Below, one piece after another: positions 1 through 8,100 of a stretch of DNA of 64,000 bases. Position numbers and translations under genes: made by a program. Every line of letters starts with the position of its first letter. Position 1 is the stretch's first letter. The stretch covers positions 62,001-126,000 of the forward strand of contig NZ_AUBD01000001.1 in assembly GCF_000429065.1 (NCBI RefSeq). Reading direction: 5' to 3'. The notes under the pieces were generated by a model. That model was not told where the DNA came from. It saw only the letters and a program-made list of their open reading frames with translations, and made no database searches. This DNA comes from Silanimonas lenta DSM 16282. Lineage in GTDB: Bacteria > Pseudomonadota > Gammaproteobacteria > Xanthomonadales > Xanthomonadaceae.

Positions 1-2
1 GG

Positions 3-2036
3 GTGCTGCGCCTGAGCACCGTGCGCGGGGCCGCCATCCTCGCCACCGTCGCCGAGCAGCTCTACGACGAGGACCTGCTCGCACGGTTTCGTGCGCAAGA
101 AGGCGGCGAGGTCGGTCGCGCGGTGTGGATGCGAACGCACAGCGAGGCCTCGATCAAGCTCTTCGACACTGCCGAGTCCATCGTCAACACCCAGGACCTG
201 AAGGGGCTCAAACGCCTGCACGACGCGTTCGACGTGCCTGGCGAGGCGCCGCCCTTCCTGTGGAACGATGCGGTCAAGGACCGGCTGGAAGCGCAACTCA
301 CCGAGGCGATGCGGCTGGCCGAGCCCTGCGAGGTCATCCACGTGGCCATGGAGGAGCCGAACCGGCAAGGCCAGACCCAGGCGACACACTACCTCGTGGT
401 GCGTTTCGCCGGCGATCAGGTGGCCGCGGTGGAGATGCGCAACCGCCAGCGCAAGAGCTTCTTCTACTTCCCGGCGCGCGACGCCACCCTCATCTACGCG
501 CCTCATCGTGGGCTCGTCGAAGTCTTTGCCCCGACGCTGGGCACCCGTGCGCCGCTGGCCAACGTGCTGTCCCGTCACGGCTTCAAAGCCCCCTTGTCGA
601 ACCGTCCGCTGGACCGCTCGCGCTACGACCTGTCGCGCTTTGCGCGGCCACTGAAGGACACCAAGCCGCGCATCGACGGGGGTCGCATCGAGCGGCTGTA
701 TCTGACCGAAGCCAAGGCTTTGCTTGGGCATGCCACGGACGCCGTCACGCTGCACATCGACAGCGGCGCAGAACTGCACGAGGTGATCGACGAGCGCTGG
801 GGCAACCACCCCTTCGCGCAGCCTGGTGCCTTGCTCGGTGTGACCCTGGTGGCCGAACTGGTGTTCGAGGGGGAGACGGCGGCCACCCCGCTGGCCATCG
901 TGCTGGCCGAGCCCGGTCGCTGCAGCCTGGCTGGCGAGAAAGACCAACGCCTGCGCCGCGCCGGGATGCAACTGCTCGAGGCCCTGGGGGTGCGCAAACC
1001 GCTGCACCCGGGCTGCGGGCGGGACGATCCGAGCCTGATCGCGCAGGTGGCCCGGCTTCTGGAGAGCGCCAGCAGCCCGATGGACGGCTTCGCACTGCAT
1101 AAGCTCGGCATCGACATCGAGCGGCTGCAGGACGAAGGCATCCTCATCGAAGGCGAGCGCATCGCCGAGCTGTCGGTCCCCGTCGACGAAGGCGAGCCGA
1201 TGAAGGTGGTGCTCGAACGCTGCGCCGATGCCGACACCGTGCGCTACCGCGATCCTCTGACGGGCAACGACGTGGTCATGCCGGCCCGTCTCGCCCGGCG
1301 CTGGAAGGTGCAGCTGGACTGGTTGCGCGAGGAATTGATCACGGCGCTGGGATCGGCCTTGAAAGGACCCCGCAGTCGGCACTTCGACGACGAGCCGGTG
1401 TTCCTTGGCGAGATCGACATCGACGGCCATGCCGTGGCGCTGTACTTCGCCTCCAGGATGTCCCACGAGCGCGCGTACGCGAAAGTCGACGCTGCGCTGA
1501 GGCTTCGTCCGCGCCCGGTGGCGGGCGTGGTGTTGACGACGACCTCGACGCCGCTGCCATTCGCCGGCACCAATGTCGTCATTCCCATCGAGGATGTGCT
1601 CGCCGATGCGGGCAACGGCAGCGCCATCGACCTGGACCGGCTGAAGGTGGCCTATCGCCACGGGCAACTGGCGGCCATGGGCGGGTCGACGGTGACGCTC
1701 AAGGTCGCCCCCGATGGTCACGCGGCGACGCTGTACCTTCCGGGCAAGGCGCCGTGGCGGGTCACGGGCAAAGCAAGGATCGCCGTCTTGCAGCGGCTGG
1801 TGGAGGCCTGGGCCGCAGGAACGCCCCACGTCAACACGAAGGCGCTGATGGCCGGCACGGGCTGCACGTCTCCGGCCAACCTCTTCACCGGCAAGCACTC
1901 GCCCTGGCGCGACTATCTCGAAAGGGTCCCAGGCACGCGGGCGTGGCAGCTGACGCTGACCCCACTCGATCGAGTGATCGTCGATGACAGCGACACGCGC
2001 AGCGCTGCGATCGAAGCAGTCACCGAAGACGTCTGA
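3..2036 (+). CDS. Large protein of unknown function, 5' end outside the window
   Basis: At least 677 residues are encoded. The frame is open to the first base of the window, so the GTG at position 3 is probably internal and the protein longer. I do not recognise the family. The sequence is soluble-looking, with no signal peptide or membrane segment, and mixes basic and acidic stretches. The last 100 or so residues (around 575-660: a short beta pair, then helices with the pattern K-A-R-I-A-V-L-Q-R-L-V) could be a winged-helix module, which is inference only. It lies 104 bases upstream of, and in the same direction as, the recombinase cassette, and its base composition matches that cassette, so it is probably part of the same island. 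Function unknown. Confidence 0.6.
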   Translation: MLRLSTVRGAAILATVAEQLYDEDLLARFRAQEGGEVGRAVWMRTHSEASIKLFDTAESIVNTQDLKGLKRLHDAFDVPGEAPPFLWNDAVKDRLEAQLTEAMRLAEPCEVIHVAMEEPNRQGQTQATHYLVVRFAGDQVAAVEMRNRQRKSFFYFPARDATLIYAPHRGLVEVFAPTLGTRAPLANVLSRHGFKAPLSNRPLDRSRYDLSRFARPLKDTKPRIDGGRIERLYLTEAKALLGHATDAVTLHIDSGAELHEVIDERWGNHPFAQPGALLGVTLVAELVFEGETAATPLAIVLAEPGRCSLAGEKDQRLRRAGMQLLEALGVRKPLHPGCGRDDPSLIAQVARLLESASSPMDGFALHKLGIDIERLQDEGILIEGERIAELSVPVDEGEPMKVVLERCADADTVRYRDPLTGNDVVMPARLARRWKVQLDWLREELITALGSALKGPRSRHFDDEPVFLGEIDIDGHAVALYFASRMSHERAYAKVDAALRLRPRPVAGVVLTTTSTPLPFAGTNVVIPIEDVLADAGNGSAIDLDRLKVAYRHGQLAAMGGSTVTLKVAPDGHAATLYLPGKAPWRVTGKARIAVLQRLVEAWAAGTPHVNTKALMAGTGCTSPANLFTGKHSPWRDYLERVPGTRAWQLTLTPLDRVIVDDSDTRSAAIEAVTEDV

Positions 2037-2061
2037 CCGCCGTTGAGGCGTCAGCGCGCCG

Positions 2062-2077
2062 CGCCGATTGATCGGCG
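2062..2077. repeat. Perfect 7-bp-arm inverted repeat upstream of the recombinase cassette
   Basis: CGCCGAT and ATCGGCG flank a TG centre, giving a 16-base near-perfect palindrome. It sits in the only sizeable non-coding gap (2037-2140) before the cassette, about 64 bases upstream of its first start codon. Its position suits an operator for one of the cassette's helix-turn-helix proteins or half of a recombinase binding site. Neither role is shown by the sequence. Confidence 0.4.
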
Positions 2078-2140
2078 TTGCGATCCGCTTCGGAAATCTG
2101 CGCACATCATCCCTGGCGGTTTCGATTCCCTGGAGCCGTC

Positions 2141-2332
2141 ATGAGAAACCTCGAACTTGCATCTCCGGCAGAGATGAGCGCCAGCGCCCGTGCTGGCGAA
2201 ATCACCACCATCCTTGCGGCCGCCATCGTCCGTACCCTCGGGTCTTCCGGGCTGGAACAGAGCGCGGTTCGCCTTGGCTTCTTGCCCGACCAGCGCGTTC
2301 ATACAACCCCCTCTCAACAGGAGAAGTTGTGA
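2141..2332 (+). CDS. Small protein leading the recombinase cassette
   Basis: This is a 63-residue protein. The ATG at 2141 is preceded by GGAG at suitable spacing, and the stop (2330-2332) overlaps the start of the DUF2924 gene by one base (TGATG), which implies translational coupling. The middle (SARAGEITTILAAAIVR) is a short amphipathic helix, followed by a linker ending in a basic residue-poor tail. There is no known domain. From memory, small proteins of this kind often precede DUF2924 and recombinase genes in proteobacterial islands, but I cannot verify that here. A role as a small regulator or accessory factor of the recombinase is inference. Confidence 0.55.
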   Translation: MRNLELASPAEMSASARAGEITTILAAAIVRTLGSSGLEQSAVRLGFLPDQRVHTTPSQQEKL

Positions 2333-2775
2333 TGAACGAGAAACAAGCTTCCGTCGCGGCGCGGATCGCCGAGCTGAGTCACCTGCCGATGGCCGAACTC
2401 TGGGTGCTCTGGGATCGGTACTTCGAGCGGCGCCCGGAGTTTCCGAACCGCACCCATGTCGAATCCCGTATCGCCTACAAGCTGCAGGAAGAAGCCTTCG
2501 GCGGACTCGCACCCGAAACGCGCCAGCGCCTTGAGGCCATCGGCGCGAAGCACTCCAAGATCAAACTGCGCGCGCGCCCGCGTAAGTTCGACTTCGCACC
2601 GGGCACCGTGCTGCTACGCGAATGGGGCGAGCGCGAGCACCGGGTGACGGTTGACGCCGATGGTCACTTCGAATACGAAGGCCGCCGCTTCAAGAGCCTG
2701 ACCGCCGTGGCGCGGCACATCACCGGCCAGCATTGGAGCGGCCCGCTGTTCTTCGGCCTGAAGGGAGGCGCCTGA
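2332..2775 (+). CDS. DUF2924 family protein
   Basis: This is a 147-residue protein. The start at 2332 was chosen because AGGAGA lies about 8 bases upstream and because the first residues (MNEKQASVAARIAEL) begin the family's N-terminal helix; upstream codons in the same frame are not protein-like. The C-terminal part, with the pattern F-x-Y-x-G-x-x-F-K-S-L-T-A-V-A-R-x-I-T-G-x-x-W-S-G-P-x-F-F-G-L, is the hallmark of DUF2924. Proteins with this domain are typically encoded directly before large serine recombinases, as here, with the stop and the recombinase start overlapping by one base. The biochemical role is unknown. A DNA-binding or recombination-accessory role is an inference from genomic association. 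Confidence 0.8.
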   Translation: MNEKQASVAARIAELSHLPMAELWVLWDRYFERRPEFPNRTHVESRIAYKLQEEAFGGLAPETRQRLEAIGAKHSKIKLRARPRKFDFAPGTVLLREWGEREHRVTVDADGHFEYEGRRFKSLTAVARHITGQHWSGPLFFGLKGGA

Positions 2776-4154
2776 TGACGGAAATCGCCTCCACCAAGGC
2801 GCGCAAGCGCTGTGCGGTCTACTGCCGGGTGTCGTCGGACGAGCGGCTCGACCAGGAGTTCAACTCCATCGATGCGCAAAAGGAAGCCGGGCACGCCTTC
2901 ATCGCCAGCCAGCGCGCCGAGGGATGGATTGCGGTGGCCGACGACTACGACGACCCCGGCTACTCCGGCGGCAACACCGAGCGCCCGGCCTTGAAGCGCC
3001 TGATGGCCGATATCCAGCGCGGGCTGATCGACATCGTGGTGGTCTACAAGATCGACCGCCTGACGAGGAGCCTGGCCGACTTCTCCAAGATGGTCGAGGT
3101 GTTCGAGCGCCACGGCGTGTCCTTCGTCTCGGTCACGCAGCAGTTCAACACCACGACCTCGATGGGGCGGCTCACGCTCAACATCCTGCTGTCCTTCGCC
3201 CAGTTCGAGCGCGAGGTCACGGGCGAGCGCATCCGCGACAAGATCGCCGCGGCCAAGAAGAAGGGGCTGTGGATGGGCGGTCTGCCGCCCCTGGGCTACG
3301 ACGTGCACGACCGCCAACTCGTGGTCAACCCGGCCGAGGCGGCGGTGGTGCGCCGCATCTTCGAAGAAATGCTCACCATCGGCTCACCCACGCAGATCGC
3401 CGCGCGACTGACGGTCGACGGCATCACCACCAAGGCCTGGACGACCCAGGACGGCCGGGTGCGCACCGGCGCACGCATCGACAAGAAGTACCTTCACCAC
3501 GTGCTGCGCAACCGCATCTACCTCGGCGAGATCTCCAACCGCGGCCAGTGGTACCCCGGCGTGCACGAGCCGATCATCAAGCGCGAGCTGTGGGACCAGG
3601 TCCACGCCGTGCTGGCCCGCGACAGCCACGCGCGCGGGGTGGAGACCAAGATCCGCTCGCGCAACGACGCGCTGCTGCGGGGGCTGCTGTACGCGCCGAC
3701 GGGCGAACGCATGTACCCCACGTACTCGCGCAAGAACGGCCGCAAGTACCAGTACTACGTCTCCAAGTCCGAGAGCCGCTTCGGCGCGCCGGGCAAGAGC
3801 TACGAGCGCCTGCCCGCCCGCGAGATCGAGGCGGCGGTCGTGGCCCAGATCCGCACCGTGCTGACCAGCCCCGAATCCATCGCCGCCGTCGTGCGTCACA
3901 TCCAACGCCAGGGCGCACCGATCGACGAGGCCACGGTCGTGATGGCGATGGGGCGCCTCAACGACGTGTGGGATCAGCTCTTCCCGGTTGAGCAGCACCG
4001 CATCGCCAACCTGATGATCGAGCGCATCGATCTCGTCCACACCGACGAGATGCAGGGCATCCGGGTGAAGTGGCGCGAACTGGGCTGGGACGCCTTGATC
4101 GGCGAGTTCGCGCCCAGGAGCATCGGCGCCGAGCTGCTGGAGGTCGAGGCATGA
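2775..4154 (+). CDS. Large serine site-specific recombinase
   Basis: This 459-residue protein catalyses strand exchange between attachment sites through a covalent serine-DNA intermediate. The N-terminal resolvase domain (about 12-160) carries the catalytic motif YCRVSS, with Ser20 the likely nucleophile. It also has YKIDRLTRS and the LLSFAQFERE segment typical of the family. A Recombinase domain follows (about 180-290: Y-L-H-H-V-L-R-N-R-I-Y-L-G-E). In the segment that usually forms a zinc beta-ribbon (about 300-350) no cysteines remain, so metal binding is probably lost. The start at 2775 overlaps the DUF2924 stop, and the end overlaps the next gene by four bases. It is the likely mobility enzyme of the island, although the ssrA-side integrase of many such islands is a tyrosine recombinase that could lie outside the window. 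Confidence 0.9.
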   Translation: MTEIASTKARKRCAVYCRVSSDERLDQEFNSIDAQKEAGHAFIASQRAEGWIAVADDYDDPGYSGGNTERPALKRLMADIQRGLIDIVVVYKIDRLTRSLADFSKMVEVFERHGVSFVSVTQQFNTTTSMGRLTLNILLSFAQFEREVTGERIRDKIAAAKKKGLWMGGLPPLGYDVHDRQLVVNPAEAAVVRRIFEEMLTIGSPTQIAARLTVDGITTKAWTTQDGRVRTGARIDKKYLHHVLRNRIYLGEISNRGQWYPGVHEPIIKRELWDQVHAVLARDSHARGVETKIRSRNDALLRGLLYAPTGERMYPTYSRKNGRKYQYYVSKSESRFGAPGKSYERLPAREIEAAVVAQIRTVLTSPESIAAVVRHIQRQGAPIDEATVVMAMGRLNDVWDQLFPVEQHRIANLMIERIDLVHTDEMQGIRVKWRELGWDALIGEFAPRSIGAELLEVEA

Positions 4155-4534
4155 AGGACGGGACGCTCGAGACCTTCGTGCCGCTGACCCTGCGGCGGCG
4201 CGGCGTGCGCCGGCTGGTTCAGCACCAGGCCGAGGACCGGGACGCGCACGACAGCACGCTCATCGAAGGGATGGCACGGGCCTTCCACTGGCAACGGCTG
4301 CTGGACAGCGGCGCGATGCCCAGCGGCTCGGCCATCGCGCGTGCCGAAGGGCTGCACCACTCGGTGGTCAACGAGCTGCTGCGCCTGACGCTGCTCGCGC
4401 CCGACATCGTCGAGATGCTGATGGCCGGGCGGCAGCCACGCCGGATGAGCCTGATCTGGTTCCAGCGCCACCCGCTGCCGGTGGACTGGGCGGCCCAGCG
4501 CGAGATCGTGCGGCGCTTCGAGGAGAAAGCGTGA
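4151..4534 (+). CDS. Small ParB-like helix-turn-helix protein, first of a tandem pair
   Basis: This is a 127-residue protein starting inside the recombinase stop (ATGA overlap). A conserved block near residue 6 (LETFVPLTLRRRGVRR) is followed by a helical region (about 45-90) with HWQRLL, SAIARAEGL, and V-V-N-E-L-L-R-L-T-L-L-A-P. That pattern resembles the helix-turn-helix of ParB/KorB-type DNA-binding proteins. Its product is clearly paralogous to the next gene. It is probably a DNA-binding partner or regulator of the recombinase cassette, inferred from the fold pattern and the coupling. No catalytic motif is visible. Confidence 0.65.
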   Translation: MKDGTLETFVPLTLRRRGVRRLVQHQAEDRDAHDSTLIEGMARAFHWQRLLDSGAMPSGSAIARAEGLHHSVVNELLRLTLLAPDIVEMLMAGRQPRRMSLIWFQRHPLPVDWAAQREIVRRFEEKA

Positions 4535-4995
4535 GCACGAAGCACCGGGGACGCATCGAGGGAGCGCCGGTCACCCAGAAACTGCCGACGCCGGCGGGCG
4601 GCGTGAAACTGGAAACCTTCGTGCCTTGGCGGCTGGTGCAGCGCGGCATCCGGCGCGCGGTGATCGCGCCGCCCGGCGCACCGAAAGGTGTGGAGGTTCA
4701 CTCGACGTGGGCCGGCCCGGCGCGCACCGAGGCCAAGGACACGGCGTTGATACGCGCGCTCGGGCTGGCGCACCACTGGCAACGGCTGCTCCATGAGGGG
4801 CGGGTGGCGTCGGCGGCCGAGATCGCCCAGGCCGAAGGGCTGGATGTATCCAAAGTGCATCGCCTGATGCGGCTGACGCTGCTCGCGCCCGAGGTGATCG
4901 AGCGGCTGGTCGGATCGCCCGACCTCGCCGTCGAGAAGGTGCTGGGCCGCCCTTGGCCTTACGGCTGGCGCGAGCAGGTGCGGTTGCTTGACTGA
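4531..4995 (+). CDS. Small ParB-like helix-turn-helix protein, second of a tandem pair
   Basis: This is a 154-residue protein with a GTG start overlapping the previous stop (GTGA). It repeats the architecture of its neighbour: LETFVPWRLVQRGIRR near residue 28, then HHWQRLL, AAEIAQAEGL, and L-M-R-L-T-L-L-A-P-E-V-I-E-R-L in the helix-turn-helix, and a short tail with a P-W-P-x-x-W motif matching P-L-P-V-D-W in the first copy. The pair therefore arose by tandem duplication. The extra 27 residues at the N-terminus and about 20 between the two conserved blocks are unique to this copy. The two proteins might form a heterodimer or recognise different sites. It is the last gene of the cassette. Confidence 0.65.
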   Translation: MSTKHRGRIEGAPVTQKLPTPAGGVKLETFVPWRLVQRGIRRAVIAPPGAPKGVEVHSTWAGPARTEAKDTALIRALGLAHHWQRLLHEGRVASAAEIAQAEGLDVSKVHRLMRLTLLAPEVIERLVGSPDLAVEKVLGRPWPYGWREQVRLLD

Positions 4996-5111
4996 GGCGA
5001 TCTTGAACCAGTCGGCGGGACGAACATCCCAATCGAGTTTGCCCAGCAGCAGTGCGTACTTCTTGCCTGTTTAGCAAGGGCAGCGAGCATTGCGAGAAAG
5101 CCCAGTCATCG

Positions 5112-8100
5112 CTACACCGCAACCGCGTCGCCAGCCTCATCTGCAACCGAACTGCCGGCAACTGCACTCGGCATCGACCACACGCGACTCTCGACAACCG
5201 ACGGTATGCGCTCCAGAGCCCCAAGCGGCTCGATGCCCATTGCATGTAGCCGTGCCTTGAGTTCGGCTAGCACCTCGTCCTTACGCAGCGACCACGTCGA
5301 CGCAAAGCACCGCCAAAAGACCCAGCCAGCGCGCTCGAGTATGCGCTGGCGCTGCATGTCTGCCGGCCAGCGGTCCGGCCCGTGGAACTCGTCGCCGTCA
5401 CATTCGATAGCAAGGCGCGTGTCGTTCGCTCCCTCCACCACCATGTCGATGCGGTAGGCACCAACCTTGACCTGAGGCGTGACGCGATAGCCGAGATCGA
5501 CGAGCGACGAATACACGTCGCGCTCGAAACCAGACTCACACAGGTCGACGAGGCTCCTTTCCTCCTCGCCGCCCTCCAGCGGCATGGTGAAGTGTTCGAC
5601 GAGCGTGCGCCGGACGTCCGTCATCGACAGCTCACCGAGCTTGACTGAGCGTACGAGGTACATTCGGTCGCGGGCACGGCTGGCGGCGACGTTGAATCGC
5701 TGCTCGAAGATTTGTCCGGAGAGCGCGTGATGGCGGGTGGCGTCGGCCACCATGCTCAGGAACATGATGTCGCGCTCGCTGCCCTGGAACACGTAGGCGT
5801 CGCCGCAGGCGAACTTTCGGCGCTCGAGTTCGGCCAGGTCCACCCGGCTGACCACCAAGTTGTGGATGAACTTGGCCTGCTCAGGCCCCAAGAGCGACAC
5901 GACCCCGATCGTGCGATTGCGCAGCTTGGGGTTACGCAGGATGGCCTCGATCTCAGCTGCGATGAACTCGGCCTCCATCCGGTTGACGTCCCGGTTGTCC
6001 CGCACCCCATGCTCAATGAATACGTCCACGAGCGGTGGGTCGATGCGCTCAGAGGCCTTGGGCACGCGAAGGGGTCGAATCTGGTTCTTGTAGAAGGTCT
6101 TGTTGCTGTAGGCGATGATGGGCTGCACGCAACGGAAGTGCTCCGCGAGCATCACGCGCTCGGCCGCAAAGACGGTGGACGCGATGTCGTACAGCGACTT
6201 CTCGGGAGTCAGGTCCCGCCCGTAAGGTTGGTCAGAGAGGAAGCGCTCTCGGAGCACTGCGATCTTGGCTGCCGAGATGAAGCCACCGCTCGGTGATACT
6301 TGCTTATCGTCGCCCACCACCAGGATCTTCTTGCCACGTAGCACTGCTGGCAATGCCCAGAGGTCGGACTGGCTGGCTTCGTCCACGATGACCAGGTCAA
6401 AGACACCGAGCTGGGCCGGCATGCTCTCGGAGACCTTGGCATGACTCATGATCCAGCAGGGAATGGCGCCTTGAGCGTCGAGCATCGCCTTTTGTGCGTC
6501 GCGTCGATAGCGGGTGGCGTTGGGCCCGGTGCCTTGGCCGATCCTCCGGATGGCCACACGGTAGCTCTCCAGGGCCGATAGCACCCTGGCTGATGCCTGG
6601 GCCTTTGTCTCAAGCCACGCCGACTTGGCCACCAACTGCTCGTACTGCTGAGCGAGCACTCTCTCGAGGTCGCGGCGGCGTTGTGCGAGCGTCAGGAGTT
6701 CATCGCGGGCTTCGATGGTTGCGAGGTGGTTCTTGATGCGCGCCCAGTTCCAGGCATCGCGCCATGAGACAGGCAACACCTCGTCGTCGCCGGTGGGCGG
6801 GAGTACTTGAGAACGCAGGCGGGCTGCCCACTTCATCGCCCCGGCGCGCTCGATGCGCGCGCACAGGTCGTTGACGGTTGCCAGGCTCGACGACAGCGAC
6901 TCGACGCGCTTGATCTCACCGATGATCTCCGCATACTGCGCCACGATGCGCTCGGTGGCGACTTCGGGATTGCCGAGCTGCGAGTCGATGAACGCGCGCA
7001 GCCGCTCGACCACCGGCCCCGAAGTGCCGGCGAGCTTCTCCTGGAGAATGGCGAGCTGCGCGGCGGCAGTCGCGAGCTCGGCGCGCGTGAGGTGGCGGCG
7101 TAGCTGTTCGCGCACCGTCTGCAGTTGAGACGAGCCGCCAAGGAGTTCGTTCTTCGGCGGCTCGCGAAACACCTTCTCGGCCATGCGAGGCAGATTGGCG
7201 TCGTGGGCGATCGCCAGTTCGTGCGCCAGTTTAGCCGCGAGCGCAATCCGCTCGGTCGAGCGCAGCGCCTCTACGTCAGCCTTGACCTCAGGCACCGAGA
7301 GTTCCTGCGCGAACTGATTCCATCGCACGGAGAACGACAGTACCCTCTCGTGCAATCGCACATAGCGATGCACATGTACCCAATCCTCGACTGCTTGGGG
7401 CGGTAGTCCGGACACGCGGATGGCACCCACCTGTTCCTTCGCATCACCGTTGCCAAAGCTCATCAACCCGAAGGGCTTGCCCGTCTCGCGCGCCCGCTCG
7501 ATGGCTTGGACGACCTTCGGGTTGCCCAATGCTTCGGCGGGCAACGCCACAGGCCGCTGCAGGAATGCCGCGCGAGCCTGCACCAGTTCGTCGACCTCGG
7601 CCAGCAGTGCCTTCAGCGCCTCCTGTTCGCTGGCGAAGTCCGGGCGTCGGCACTTGGTTCGCAGATCGAAGACCCAGGGGCTCTCCAATTCTTCCAGGTG
7701 GTGCACGATCTTGAGCACCTGGTCGACTGCCGCGAGCATGCGGCGGGCTTCATCGAGCACCTCGGGCGTCAAGGCACGCAGCGCCAGCAATTCGCCGTCT
7801 GCCTCAGCACCATCGATTTCGCGAATACCCACGAGAGCGTCGTGCAGCTTGGCCACCTCTTCGGTAGGCAAGAGCCCGAAGCTCGAGGGCAGCCGTGAAG
7901 AGACGTAGATGAGGTCGGTTCCCAGTCGGCGGCGGGCATCTCTGAGCGTCTGTGCCTCGGCGTCGCTCAGGGGCGGGACGTGCTCCGGCAATAGCGTCAG
8001 ATCGTCGTCGAACCAGTCGTGCTGTTGTTGGCCGCAGACGACCAGCTCGGCCATCTTCTGCGCGCGCATCTGCACGCCATCGACCTCGATGCCCGCCAAC

